From Blastobasis lacticolella (Eukaryota; Arthropoda; Insecta; Lepidoptera; Blastobasidae): DNA of 64,000 bases. The stretch covers positions 12,237,001 to 12,301,000 of the forward strand of contig LR990059.1 in NCBI GenBank assembly GCA_905147135.1. Reading direction: 5' to 3'. Positions 10,535-21,690 of this stretch are shown here, one piece after another; the first letter of the stretch is position 1, and the number at the start of each line of letters is the position of its first letter. The notes beneath the pieces are model-generated. The model was not told the origin of the DNA. It searched no databases and worked only from the letters and a program-made list of their open reading frames with translations. The translations under genes were made by a program, and so were the position numbers.

Positions 10535-10705
10535 ATACTTCAACAGTGTTTTGACTATGACATGGGATCGTTCAAGAGGTATATTAGAAGTCTCTTCAGA
10601 GGCGGGCGACGCATTGGTGACTCCCCTGTGTTGCTGATGTCCATAGGCAGCGGATTTCCATCAGGTGGCCCGCTTGCCTGTTTGTCTGCCGTATAACATA
10701 AAAAA
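10535..10705 (+). mobile_element. LINE-C 3' end
   Basis: Nearly the same as 20285-20440: GACTATGACATGGGATCGTT, GAGGCGGGC..CGCATTGGTGACTCCCC, TGCCTGTTTGTCTGCCGTAT, then an A-rich end. A 5'-truncated non-LTR copy is the simplest reading. Confidence 0.65.
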
Positions 10706-11121
10706 GAAAATTAAAACTAACCAAAACCGGAATCATGGGATGTCATAATATCATACCTATATTATAGGACATGAAAACCCGATAAGGGTAGACTCACCGG
10801 GACCACCGGTAAAATCAGATAAGTAATTATTATGTAAAATAACACGCGGATTTATAACAAAGCCAAAACATTCGACCAATATTAGTTTCGAGTGACTTAC
10901 TGCGATAAACATCACGTTCCCGGTTTTATTATATATACGGTATACAATAATATTATTGTTTTTAAGGGTATGTTCCGGGTTTCCTACCGCGTACCTTTGT
11001 TGACGAGTAGCCCGATATTACTCCTGGACAATACTATGTCAAAGGTCAAAGGAAACATTGAAGCTGAGAACTTTAATGCAGACAGATGCGGAAAATGACT
11101 AATTTATTCTATGTATGGAAT

Positions 11122-11246
11122 ATAAACCGCCTCCAACCCGCCTGCCAAGCGTGGAGATTATGGCAATGACCTCCCCTTTCGTGGGAGAGGCCCGAAGTCC
11201 TGCAGTGGACTGTTATGGGCTGTGATGATGATGATGATGATGATGG
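11122..11246 (+). mobile_element. Family 3 element, 5'-truncated, with GAT tail
   Basis: Retains the 3' half: CCAACCCGCCTGCCAAGCGT, GGAGATTATGGCAATGACCT, CCTGCAGTGGACTGTTATGG, then about eight GAT/ATG triplets (11222-11246). The full unit is seen at 19900-20153. Confidence 0.8.
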
Positions 11247-11469
11247 AATATAAATATATATCCATATAAGGATCAGGGTTTTTATGTTACATTGAAACGT
11301 AATTTCATACAATTTTCGTCGATTATTACAAAACTGGACTGGGCTCAGCGTCAACTAAAAAAGTGTAGATGGGTTATTAATTAATAATATACTAGTAGAC
11401 ACCGTTTGTTATAAAATTTTTAACATGTAAAATTTTAGTTTTAGTATTTACTAGTTCTTGTGAAACATT

Positions 11470-11610
11470 ACCTCTTCCCAAAGGTTGTCTGGGAGAGATC
11501 GCTTAAAGCGATAAGACCGCCTTTGCGCGCATATATATTATGCTGCTTTTTGTAAATTGTCTTATAATATGTGTGCAATAAAGAGTTTTTACTTACTTAC
11601 TTACTTATTA
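11470..11610 (+). mobile_element. LINE-D 3' end with TTAC tail
   Basis: CCCAAAGGTTGTCTGGGAGA, GATCGCTTAAAGCGATAAG, CCGCCTTTGCGCGCATATAT, an AATAAAG signal, then a TTAC tandem (about 11591-11607). Related copies are at 6851-6970 (minus) and 51195-51280. Confidence 0.6.
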
Positions 11611-12044
11611 TTGATTTATAAATCTCGATCTATTTAACAAACAACACACAAAGGATTAACAATTATTATCATCTTTACGTCAATTTCCCGACTGTGCCAC
11701 TGGTACCTCTTACTTATGAGGCAGTTACCGAAACTGTAACTGCTATCTAAAGAGAAAACTAGTGAAGAATATAAGACATATTGTAAGCATTATTCCTGCT
11801 GTTTCCTCACCATGCTCTCAGGCCTTCGCAGGTGCAATACCATTGCTCTTAGCCGTAATCCAGCTGCGGCGAGCGATCCTAGATCATTAGGATCACAAAG
11901 CACCTACGGGTAATCTATTATGTAATACTATTAGAGGCTGGACATTGTTAGACGTTGATGATAAAGCAAATTAATTAACAATTGGTATTGTAACTGTGAG
12001 TTAGGATTAGTTTAGCAACTATTTCCCTGCTAGCAGCTATAGTT

Positions 12045-12105
12045 CAAGCTTGGTTTTGTTTGGGGTTAGATGGCGCTGTGTGAGTTTGTCATATTTTTCC
12101 AGGAT
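12045..12105 (+). mobile_element. SINE family 2, 3' fragment
   Basis: Only the block AAGCTTGGTTTTGTTTGGGG and TTAGATGGCGCTGTGTGAG remains. It abuts the truncated end of the mariner remnant. Confidence 0.6.
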
Positions 12106-12118
12106 TTGGAAGCTTATG

Positions 12119-12870
12119 TCACTTGGGAATACTCTTATTTCCTTTCGTCAAATTCCATTCATTGTCATGGTACAATATGATGCGTGATGTGTGGTGATGA
12201 TGAGGATGCGACTTCTTGGTCGTTTTCCCTAACTTTTTCAAAGTCACTGGGTAAACAAATGGTGGTGAACTGCTCAACATTAACTGTGTTTTGTTCTTCA
12301 AGTGGGATCGTGCAGGCAGGACCTATCCGGGACTTTTCGACGACGACGCTTCTTACCTGCCTCAATTTTGTTGGTTTGCTGTCGCCTTCGAAGACCAATA
12401 CAAAAGGCTGTTGTTTTCTTGTCTTGTAACAAAATATCCATGTTTCATCTTTTATCATCATAATGTCATAAACAGCATTTCAACGCCCGGGATCATACTT
12501 TAACAAATAAAAATTAACACCAATCAACTCGGGTCGGTTTTTGTTTTGGGGTGAGTTCATGGCGAATCCAGCGGCAACAAAGTTAAACAAAATTTTCTAA
12601 CTTTTAAATGTTGATGCAGTGATGTAATTTTATTAATTTGGCTTATACCAATCACCAAATGTCTTCGAATCTCCTCATAGGAGATACGCCAGTTTTGTTT
12701 AATTAGTTTCCTGGCAGTAGCCACATTTTCCTAAGTGATCGTAGTTGAGTGCCGCCAACACGGCCTCGATCGAATTCTGCGTACCAACGCCTTACAGTGC
12801 TCAAATGAGGAGCTTTCATCTTAGAAGCATTTTAAAGACGTGCAGTGCAGTCTTGGGAAGACAGTAAACT
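12119..12870 (-). pseudogene. Mariner (Tc1/mariner superfamily) transposase pseudogene
   Basis: The minus-strand frames carry mariner landmarks. In the N-terminal part there is a helix-turn-helix-like LSTVRRWYAEFDRG at about 12790. LIKQNWRISYEEIRRHL follows near 12680. The first catalytic aspartate is in KDETWIFCY (12439-12450 region), then PLEEQNTVNVEQFTTICLP. The second catalytic aspartate is in ILYHDN (12161-12172). The two aspartates are about 94 codons apart, as in mariner. In-frame stops, frameshifts and loss of the third-aspartate region make it non-functional. Intact family members are about 345 residues. Terminal repeats were not identified. Confidence 0.8.
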
Positions 12871-13693
12871 TTTAAAATTATGAAAATCATTTAAAGACTA
12901 GTGATAAAAAAACAAGTGACATGAGATTTTCCTCCAATTTTATTACATCGATCATGCATTTTATTAGGTTTTAAAAAATATAACATTCGAAATTCAAACA
13001 TTCATGAGCGGCCAGGAGCGCAGAACTTTGAGTGCTCTCTATGAAGTGTCATTTTTTAAATCTGATATTATTTGTTAATATCGATAACTATCTTTGACGT
13101 AGTGACTCTTTAAACAAAAATTATTATAAACATAAGCTTATAGTCGGTTTTGTTCGCTGGAAGTTCGAATGTTGCATTACAGCAAAATGCACCACAATAT
13201 TCTGACTTATTGTTGACAAACATTTTTCTAGCCGGACTTTAAGCTAGGTACGTAATAAAAACATAATAATAATAACCGTAAAATACGAGTAGAACAGCAG
13301 TGGCAGCTCAAAGAGACAATTTGCAATTACTCACCACCCTCTATTGTTGGCACAAAGTGTATGCGCCACGGTGGCATTCGACAATGCCGGTCATAACTTT
13401 ACCCCGCTAACAAACTAGTTACAACTAGTGCATTCAATGTTACCCTAAGTTCCTAACCACTTTCAACTCCCGGAGACATTTTCCAATAAACATTATGGAG
13501 ACTTTGGTTAGGCTGGATTTAGGTTACAGGATGTAGGTCGCTGATAGTGTGTGTTTTGTCGATTTCAGATATTGCCGAATTAAAACATGTCGGAGTCGAT
13601 TACAGTACACTAGCTTTTCCCGACTTCGTGTGAGTGAAATTCGATATTAAGTTCCGGCTCCGCAATTTTCGTTAAAAATTTAAAAATATATGC
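12871..13693. other. No recognised gene
   Basis: AT-rich. Part may be the decayed flank of the mariner element, but no terminal repeat could be matched to it. Confidence 0.4.
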
Positions 13694-13759
13694 AACTAAA
13701 ATGTCTGGTTGGTTTTTCCATACAATGGTCTATGGAAAAACCAACCAGACATTTTAGTT
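13694..13759. repeat. Perfect 29-bp-arm palindrome
   Basis: Arms 13694-13722 and 13731-13759 are exact reverse complements around an 8-base spacer (CAATGGTC). The left arm begins AACTAAAATGTCTGG. No flanking duplication or coding sequence was seen. It could be a recent foldback, a tiny MITE remnant or a hairpin RNA source. Confidence 0.95.
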
Positions 13760-13884
13760 TTTTTAACATACTAATATATTTTTTGTATAACAAACATAAA
13801 AAACAAACCGTAGAAGTTTGTAGTCGTATAAAGTGTCTGTAAACTAATGTAGCGTCCAAACCGGGATTTTTTTTCGCAATATGT

Positions 13885-13995
13885 TTCTTTATTCGGCAAA
13901 TTTAAAAAGCAAAGGTCCGAGGATGCTTCCTTGGGGGACATCTAAATGTGTACTAGAAATGTCGACTGAATTCGTTCCAGAACCGTATTGTATTT
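13885..13995 (-). pseudogene. Reverse-transcriptase fragment (non-LTR)
   Basis: The minus strand reads DVPQGSILGPLLF at about 13905-13955. This is the conserved PQGS-x-LGPLLF block of Jockey/CR1-type reverse transcriptases, just before the catalytic palm motif. The frame ends at a stop soon after, and no YxDD follows. It is a short relic. Confidence 0.7.
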
Positions 13996-14925
13996 GTTAA
14001 ATTTTGTCCAATATTGTCCTCTCAAGGGAGCTCATTCCACCAGTTCCCTGCTTGGTATAGGCCTCCCCTAATGAGTTCTCGGCCTCCAGCCTCTACGTGC
14101 AACCTTTCGCAAATGGCCCGCCACCTGGCCCGAAGACATCCGACACCACGCAATCTGAGTCTCGATCTCCACACAAGAACACGTTTACAACATCGGTAAT
14201 CGGTTCTTCGGCAGATATGGCCACTGCTACTTGAACCTGCTTTTTCATCATCATCATGATCTATGCCAATACCGCCTTCTTCCAACCTTTCCGAAATCCG
14301 CTTTTCTACGCTTTCTTTTCCATTTCGGTCTTCAGCATCGTCGTAAGCTGTTGGTTCTCGCTTCCGATTCGACGATGTCAATCCGTCGCTTTTTGGGTCA
14401 CCCCTTCAGCTTGCTATACTGGTAACTTGTATTGGCCCCGAAATGGCCGTGGGCCCCCGCAGGCTCACGTGCGTGTGATCAATATAAATTTACGGTTCTT
14501 GACACGTCCGCAGTGCCACAAGTTGCAAACTCACTTAATTCCCGCCCGAAACTTGTACAAAGTTGCGTGTCCCAGTATAAATCTTATACGGTAAGGGAAT
14601 GGGCACTTGTTTCACCGGCCTCTGGTGGAGTTGGCAAGTAAACAAATACCATAAGTTTATTATTGTGTACGCGGAGGTTGGGTCGAATTTTGTTCGAGAG
14701 TTTAATACCTTCTTCTAATCTATACAGCAACGTCCTAAAACAACAGTATGAACATCCTGTTTACAGATTTTGTGTATACCGCGTTTTTTTTAAACTTTAC
14801 CTTGGAGTGAAACAATATTACGTAAACGTTTACTTGTGTATTTCTTTATTAAACCAACAGCGTAACAATATTTAAAACTTGATATTACTTGCTTAATAGT
14901 ACTTCATTATGTTACGGTTTTCTCT
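13996..14925. other. Unassigned segment, possible LINE flank
   Basis: Open frames on both strands (e.g. 14022-14381 minus) lack a convincing domain. AGGGAGCTCATTCCAC at 14025 also occurs near 21750, suggesting an old repeat. Confidence 0.35.
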
Positions 14926-14929
14926 ATTT

Positions 14930-15045
14930 GACAGCCAGTTTAATCGAAATGGTTCATAGCTTTGTTTCATTCAAATTGATTCAGTAATTTAGAAAATATT
15001 TGAGTATATGAAAACGGGGGTCTTCATATATTCAAATATATATTC
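14930..15045 (-). repeat. Interspersed repeat family E, fragment
   Basis: The minus strand gives AAATATTTTCTAAATTACTG, then the AATCAATTTGAATGAAACAA block. It aligns with the plus copy at 15585-15800. The two lie about 600 bp apart in opposite orientation. Confidence 0.5.
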
Positions 15046-15584
15046 AAATCAGACTTTATCTGCCGGTTAAGTTATTTCATACTAGGACAGTGTTCAACCA
15101 GTTAGAATACCTCTCTAAACAAGAACTTGTTGCGATACTAAAATTAGGTGGGCATCAGTGAAATTGTGTAAGTACTTCGCAGAGTCACTTTGAGTGTCCC
15201 CAGAGTATTTCATACCATCCTCACATAACTTGACACAGCTGACTAGGTAATTACTCGGACAGAGAGAAGCGTACTCGATTAGATAACTGATGGAGAGTCA
15301 AACCTAGTTAGTGACCATTAAGTCAACTTAGTGCGTCTGTGATATGGCGTGCATCACATTAAGCCCGCTCTGAGAGCTCTTTAAGCTGGATAATTTGCGA
15401 GATAATACTGCTTAAGATGATATGTTTGTTTTGTACCAGTACAATAGAATTAGAGCGACAGTGAGTGTAGTCGGTTCTAAAGTTGGTCGATACGAGATGT
15501 GTTATTGTTTTGTTTTTTAAAACCGAATTAAAATTTTGCAATAAAAGTAAGTAATAAATTACCTAACCGACAGAAAAAGTCGGT

Positions 15585-15815
15585 TAACCCCCAACCAAGT
15601 TTACATATATTCAAATATTTTCTAAACTACTCGACCGATTTTAATGAAACAAAGCTAAGAACTACATCGATTAAACTGGCTTTCAAATAGAAGAAACTGT
15701 ATTGAAATCGGTAAATCCGTTCGGGCGCTACGATGCCACAGACGATACACAAAGCCTCAGATAGAAAGATACACATGTCACACTTATTATATTATATTTT
15801 TTCATCTGGGGTTAA
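15585..15815 (+). repeat. Interspersed repeat family E
   Basis: TAACCCCCAACCAAGTTTAC, TTTTCTAAACTACTCGACCG, CCGTTCGGGCGCTACG and TCTGGGGTTAAAA match 22760-22985 in order. This is a non-coding repeat that starts near AACCCCCAACC and ends at GGGGTTA, a roughly complementary pair that may be a terminal inverted repeat. Confidence 0.6.
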
Positions 15816-16369
15816 AAATTGCTTCAACTTACTTATTAAAACATGAATGTCTCAGATCAAGTCAAGTGTCTCCTTTAAGGAGTTAAAAATAAATCAGTAA
15901 AAGTGTTTCCTTTTCAATCATCTCACCAACTACGCGACATTTCATGTGTTGCCAGTCCTTCTGCATTCTACGTTTTGGTTAGCATTTGCGTGGTGCATGC
16001 ACCCTGGCGGCCGTCCAAAGGCAGGACAGGCATTAAACTTGCATGCACCCCAGCGACAGCGCTCTTTGCACTCACATAAATAATGTTTAGTGTCTCCAAC
16101 TCCCCACATCCACGCGAATAATATTGCCACCACTCAAATGTGTTGTGCGTAAGTATGTTAACGCGGAACGCTGGTTTGAGTGTCACGTTTTTGGATCCAA
16201 TTATGATATTGAAAACTGTACTGTTTCTTGTGATAGATATACTCTCGCAGTGGACTCTGTCAACCATGTAGAGTCCGCCTGGGTGAGTACCACCGCCTAA
16301 TCTATTTCTGGCGCCAAGCAACAATGCCTGCATTGTTGTGTTCCGGTTTGAAGGATAAGGTAGTCAGCT

Positions 16370-16480
16370 TACAGGCATGAGGTATTTCGTCTTAGTCCTC
16401 ACAGTGACAACGCACCTGCGGTTGTACATTTTGGTTGTACATATTATGGGCGACAGTTATCGCTTACCGTCTGTCTGTAT
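16370..16480 (+). repeat. Interspersed repeat family G, copy 2
   Basis: Shares CACAGTGACAACGCACCTGC, GGTTGTACATTTT and GCGACAGTTATCGCTTACCG with 7600-7745. Confidence 0.55.
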
Positions 16481-17019
16481 TCACGTCAAAACCGCTAAAC
16501 AGTTTTGGATAAATTTTAGCAAGGGGCCATTAAGCTGGGGAAGGTCATGGGCTAATTTTATCTTCGAAAATAACTGAAATTTATGCAATGCAGTCACGAG
16601 CAAAATCTCTAATATTAAAGTGTAACAAGAAACGGTGAATATATTATAATTAGTATTGGTAAACTTATTTCTACGAAAGTATATTTCAAGTAGAAAAAAT
16701 CTTTCGAACTACAATATATGACAATAGTATGACAAATAAATGTCAATTTTTTTAACAGAAATTGGAAAGATACGCGTAGCAATATTATACCAGCCAGGCG
16801 CCCGCTTTTTTTTTCAAATATTATCGTTCAAAATATTATAACGTATTTTATTAGTAGTTAGTATAAAAAGAAACTAATATTAGAAGCATACTTTTTGTGA
16901 ACCCAGATAAATATTAAATAACTTCATACCTATTTTTGTAGCCGAGCTATTTATTATTACAGCTGTTATTTTCGTGTTCGTTACTGAAATATTAAAAAGA
17001 TATTCATTTTATAGTAAAC

Positions 17020-17220
17020 TAGTGGACCCGGCGCGACTTCGTTCGCGGACACCTGCTTTACCCCTACTTACCCTTTTTTCTTGCTTATAAACCTTCCTCG
17101 TGAATCGCTCTATGTATTGTTGAAAACCGCATCAAAATCCGTTGCGTAGTTTCAAAGATTTAAGCATACAAAGGGACATAGGGACAGAGAAAGCGACTTT
17201 GTTTTATACTATGTAGTGAT
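17020..17220 (+). mobile_element. CTAGTGGACCCGGCG-type element, copy 1
   Basis: Begins CTAGTGGACCCGGCGCGACT and TCGTTCGCG. Its body, with TTGTTGAAAACCGCATCAAA and ATCCGTTGCGTAGTTT, is shared with 43505-43690. Its head is shared with 42727-43085. Non-coding; class uncertain. Confidence 0.6.
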
Positions 17221-17326
17221 GATGCCCCAGACTGCTTTCGCGCACGTGGGTATAGGGTCCGCCTTGACCATGATCCAGAATTTGGCAGATCAATGAAGTG
17301 ACAATGGAGTGACTACCGTACATTAG
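17221..17326 (-). mobile_element. SINE family 1, 3' fragment
   Basis: Minus strand: TTGGCGCCATTGT-diverged tail region with CCAAATTCTGGATCATGGTC and AAGGCGGACCCTATACCCAC. The head is absent. Confidence 0.6.
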
Positions 17327-17724
17327 CGCCATGATGATCATAGGCGTAAACTCTTAAACAATTTTGGAAATAGCCACCTCAAAATTTAGTATTCCAAGCA
17401 GCGACTGCAGTCCGCTGCGCTTGTTTATTCCCAACCATTTGGCTCTAACAGTAAAAAAGTATCGTAACTCAGACTGTCGGAGTTAAACTGGTCGAGAGAA
17501 CAAAATCAAGCTTAAACAAATCCTTGCAGTCCTTACTGATTCTATTAGAACGGCTAGTGCACAGCAAATAGTCCAAGAATAGAATAAAAGATGAATTGCC
17601 AAGTCAGATAGAGGATGGTAGAAACTAGAAGATCGCGAATAAACTGTGAAGTTTGAGATTGAGTAGTGTTAGCGAACATGTTTCGACCTTCATCAGATGA
17701 GCTCAGTGCTCATTACTCCCAACT

Positions 17725-17900
17725 ATATCATCATCATCATCTCAGCCGCTAGAGGTCCACTGCTAAACATAGACGTCCTCTCACGCCTTCCGACTCTGTG
17801 CTTCTTGCATCGACTGACTCCCTTCGACCTTAAGAAGGTCATCCGTTCTTCTTATGGGACGCTGTCTCATGAAGGCTTTCGCGATTTCAGGCATCTAAAA
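17725..17900 (-). mobile_element. LINE 3' end with GAT tail
   Basis: On the minus strand it ends ...GAGGACGTCTATGTTTAGCA, GTGGACCTCTAGCGGCTGAG and four GAT triplets. The related but distinct 3' end at 19465-19515 has GGGGAGGCCCAAGTCCAACA. Confidence 0.55.
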
Positions 17901-17928
17901 AGGTCACATTAGCCTTTCATATTATAAT

Positions 17929-18057
17929 TCATATTAGAGGGCCACAAACTTATCTGATCCGGTGGCTAATACTGGAACTAAGTGATGCCATTTTGAATTG
18001 TCGTGTCAATGTCAACAACAGTGACGCTGCAGATAAGTTTGTGACGAATTAATATGA
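17929..18057. mobile_element. MITE of 129 bp with terminal inverted repeats
   Basis: The outer arms TCATATTA (17929-17936) / TAATATGA (18050-18057) and the 14-bp inner arms CACAAACTTATCTG (17943-17956) / CAGATAAGTTTGTG (18030-18043) are complementary. Six mismatched bases lie between them. No coding capacity. Confidence 0.75.
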
Positions 18058-18600
18058 GTATATACATATTATACATATTAAGAAACGCTAATTTGGCCCT
18101 TTTTAGACCCCCAGATGGCACTAGAGTCTGTTGTCAAATTACCCTCGTGCTATTGGACAAAAGCAACTGCCGCAAAATGCCGAACTCATTCCAGCCAATG
18201 ACAGGGCTTTATTTTAACATCGTACATCACGTCGCAGCAGCGCCATCTCGCCGATTATGGAACCGCGAAAACCTTTCACTCGAGAATTTTTTCTCTCCAT
18301 CGGCTATCTGTTCTCTAAGGTTCTGTGTCCCACATAGGCCTGCCCATTACAGTAATCTGCAATCCCTACGTCACCTTAGTTCTGCTACAGATATAACGAA
18401 CAGAATTAACGCACCTCTCTCACAGTTAGAAATGTTCCCTGAACAGTTTAGTTGGTAGTGACGATCACTGACGGTCACAAGTTTTGATAGCCACACAATT
18501 TTTGATGATTCAATATTTGATTTTAGTCTGCTTGTTATTTACGAAAATTTGGTGAGTGCCGTTTAAAAAACCGTTTAAAGTAGCAAACGAGCATGGTTCC
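18058..18600. other. No recognised feature
   Basis: The 134-residue open frame at 18054-18458 has no known motif and starts inside the MITE. It is regarded as chance. Confidence 0.45.
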
Positions 18601-18604
18601 TCAA

Positions 18605-18710
18605 AGGCCGGCACCGCATCCGCTCATCTTAGCTTACAGATATCCTGGACGACAGTAGCTGCTTTCCATCAGGTGGACCTTTGTCCGCCTCCCTAGGCAA
18701 TAAAAAAGAA
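18605..18710 (+). mobile_element. LINE 3' end (CTTTCCATCAGGTGG type)
   Basis: GGCACCGCATCCGCTC, CTGGACGACAGTAGCTGCTT, TCCATCAGGTGGAC, then AATAAAAAAG. The same words occur on the minus strand at 21590-21690. Confidence 0.6.
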
Positions 18711-19464
18711 CATACCTTACTTCTTTCTTTTTTAGAGACAATTTTCATCATCCAGACAGTAAAAACCACCGTCATTTTTTTCACATCACAAGCTCTTTAC
18801 GGCCCGATCTGCAAACAAGTAGTAAGAAATGTATGGACATGCAAGCGGCTTGTAAACGTGGCTAAGCAGCCCGGGGCGGCGCGGAGTGAATAATGCATGG
18901 CTGCCAGGTTTTACTGAGATCTACATTCTACATACGCGCGATCGAGCCACGGCGCCCCGATCGTACAGCTTGAATAGGTTAGAGTACTGATTATGCGATA
19001 TATGTTTTGAATGAGGAGCTTTGTTTTCAGGGCATTTTATGACACCTGATGGTGATATGCGTGTCTAGAAACATCGCCAACTGAGTCTAGGGTGCACGTC
19101 CGAATTACACTGTGGCCTTGATACGACCCAAGTCCTATCAATGTGAAATAGTCTGTGTTATTTTCTTTCGGGCGCTACGCGGTTTTTGCTCTGTGAGGTG
19201 AACGTTACGCAAACGCGGCGACGTACGACGACGGTTCTAAGGGTGGAAAGTTACCGCTTCTTGTGCCTAATAGCCGAAATTTTTTAATGGCCTTGTGGTA
19301 TCCAGCTGAGCAGAATGTAGCAATATCGTGGATGACAACTAATATCTTACAGTTAAATGTTAAACTGCCTAGGACCTCCGTCATGGACAGCGTTTTCTGA
19401 TGTTTGTTTTATACAATTCTATCTCCAATGCGCCTTCCAAGTTTATGATTGACAAAACGCACCA

Positions 19465-19515
19465 CTATATTGGGGAGGCCCAAGTCCAACAGAGGACTGT
19501 CACAAGCGATTGTTC
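19465..19515 (+). mobile_element. LINE 3' tail fragment
   Basis: GGGGAGGCCCAAGTCCAACA and GAGGACTG, ending in degenerate GAT/GAA triplets. The wording parallels the 3' end of family 3 (GAGAGGCCCTAAGTCCTGCA GTGGACTG). Confidence 0.5.
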
Positions 19516-19899
19516 ATTATGATGAAGAAGAACTTAAGACGTTTTCAATTTTACATTTCAAAATTTTAAAGTTTCATTTGACATTAATTAGCCTTTTCGG
19601 AATTCTACTTAGGTGATTCGAAAGTACTTTTTTTTATTACGTCGTGTGAGATTAATGGGCCCTGCGACATGACAGTAAAATCGTATACAATATCATCAAC
19701 AGCAAAACCATATTCCTTCCAATCCTTACATTCGTTAAGGATGTTGCCCCATTCCAATCTTTAATTCAAACAAAACCTTCAAATATTACTAAAATCATTA
19801 CGCCATTCCAAATTAAAAAGATAATAAAGTACAGACAATGACGTCACAGATCTGATTATTAGGGACTCTTTAGTAATTACATGAATTACTACATACAAT

Positions 19900-20153
19900 G
19901 ACGTGTGGTGTCCGGCAGAGTAGAATAGCACCAACCCCTTACGCTCATGGGTGTCGTACAAGGCGACTAATGTTTTCGAGGCAAAGAGCAAGAGTCTCCG
20001 TAGTCTGGAAAGTGGGCAGCAGCATTTTCCATTGTTATATGTAAACACTGCGATCTCCAACCCGCCTGCCAAGCGTGGAGATTATGGCAATAACCTCCCC
20101 TTTCGTGGGAGAGGCCCTAAGTCCTGCAGTGGACTGTTACGGGCTGTGGTGTG
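19900..20153 (+). mobile_element. Family 3 SINE-like element, full unit with target-site duplication
   Basis: A unit of 254 bp flanked by a perfect 13-bp duplication, TACTACATACAAT (19887-19899 and 20154-20166). It starts GACGTGTGGTGTCCGGCAGA. It continues through CCCCTTACGCTCATGGGTGT, GACTAATGTTTTCGAGGCAA, CCAACCCGCCTGCCAAGCGT and CCTGCAGTGGACTGTTACGG. No clear tRNA-type A/B boxes or 5S head were recognised. The fixed 5' end in at least five copies argues for a SINE rather than random LINE truncation. The open frame at 19951-20169 is incidental. Confidence 0.85.
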
Positions 20154-20284
20154 TACTACATACAATTAATACAATTACTAAATACATGAAACGGAAGCAT
20201 AAAATAAAAAATTAATCTCTTACAATAGTCATTTTCTAAACGTAGAATGTTCTAATTAAAATATAAGGTAAACGTGACTTTGGA

Positions 20285-20440
20285 CTATGACATGGGATCG
20301 TTCAAGAGGTATATTAGAGGTATCTTCAGAGGCGGGCAACGCATTGGTGACTCCCCTGGTGTTGCTGATGTCTATAGGCGGCGGTGACCACTTTCCGTCA
20401 GCTTGCCTGTTTGTCTGCCGTATAACATAAAAAAAAAAGT
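20285..20440 (+). mobile_element. LINE-C 3' end, second copy
   Basis: Closely matches 10535-10705, including GACTATGACATGGGATCGTT and the TGCCTGTTTGTCTGCCGTAT end, then A10. Confidence 0.65.
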
Positions 20441-21585
20441 AAACGTGACGTTTACCACCGGACTTTTTCGATCAAAATCGTATATAGGGAACAGGAAGCA
20501 GTATAGAATATCGTACACGATAAAAACAATTACGTTTCACAAATTGAGTAAGGTTAACTTGAGCCGCTTCTTAATTTAATTCCCGGCGAAAAGCCGAGAG
20601 AACACATTGTCATTTTCCCGCCAAAACGCTTGCAAAATTAACAAGCCGACATGCGAGCGGCAGTTTGTTATACAAAAGATATAAAAAAAAAGAAACGAAA
20701 GAATAAGAAAGATACGTCGCCGAGTTCATTTCTTTAGGTATATCTCGGGTAATAAATTAGAGGGTAACAAGATAATTATCTTTCTGCTTGTTGGCATCGC
20801 GGAAACGGCGTCGTTGCCTTTGTTTTATGCGGTTTTGTATTTCGCAATAAATCTTCGCGGGCTCAGCGGAATATATCTGGACTGTTGGACTGTTGTGGCG
20901 CTGTTTTGACCGCCATTGTGCCGTTCGGATCATTGCGGGAGAGATGGGCGATGTGATTGATGTATCGGAGCCTGGCTGGAATACTAAGAATGTCAGGCAC
21001 ACACTCGCTGTTCGCATAAATCGTTACCAAAACTTATGAGAAACAGTACAAGCCGATGAATGCACATCGGCTAGTTTCGGCTTGGTATTTACTCACACGC
21101 GTGCGACAGAGACGACGCTCTATGAAGATGTGCTTTATTCACCGTTGACATTTAGAAGGTGTTCACCATACTGAAATCATCGCTGTCGTCCCCTTACAAT
21201 TGGCAGAATTAAATAATGAATAAATAGAATAAACCAACTAATTTCACGTTTTTTATTATTGCCTGGTAGACTGCGAGGGCGCCGTAGGTTGTCCTTCGTT
21301 ACCGAGTACAATAAAAATTCCCCTTTGTACCGATAGTAGACATTTACGAGACCTACAAAACGTTGGTCTGGCACAATTTTTTTTAGTTACACTAGTTCAA
21401 GTTCAAGTTTCAAGTTTATTTATTGGTAACCATTGTTACATGTAAAATTTCAATTTCACTAACTTTTCTTAGCGAAGTACTTACTTACTCTCTTGTTTAG
21501 ATTCTAGAAGTAAAAGAAACCGGTCTGCCTTACATCCTCTCATCAGCTTTTCGGACACATTAAAGTCACAAAAAAAATGGGAGGG
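20441..21585. other. No recognised gene; possible LINE edge at 21395-21455
   Basis: Only chance open frames. CAAGTTTCAAGTTTATTTAT near 21410 resembles the reverse complement of a LINE end. Confidence 0.4.
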
Positions 21586-21589
21586 AGGA

Positions 21590-21690
21590 CACGTTCAGAC
21601 GCTCCACCTGTTGGAAAGCGGCTACTGTCGTCCAGAACATGCGGATGCTGCGGAGGAGCGGATGCGATGCCGGCGGTGCTATTTATAGAC
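21590..21690 (-). mobile_element. LINE 3' end (CTTTCCATCAGGTGG type), minus copy
   Basis: Minus strand: GGCATCGCATCCGCTCC, TCTGGACGACAGTAGCCGCT, TTCCAACAGGTGGAGCG. It corresponds to 18605-18690. Confidence 0.55.

Noticed and set aside
12184..12503. Plus-strand frames over the mariner region
   Set aside because: They are antisense to the recognisable transposase motifs on the minus strand.
14022..14381. 119-residue Arg/Asp-rich minus frame as a gene
   Set aside because: Low complexity, no domain, overlapping frames on the other strand and a reverse-transcriptase relic next to it.
18054..18458. 134-residue open frame as a coding exon
   Set aside because: It starts inside a MITE, has no recognisable motif, and no splice-compatible neighbour was found.
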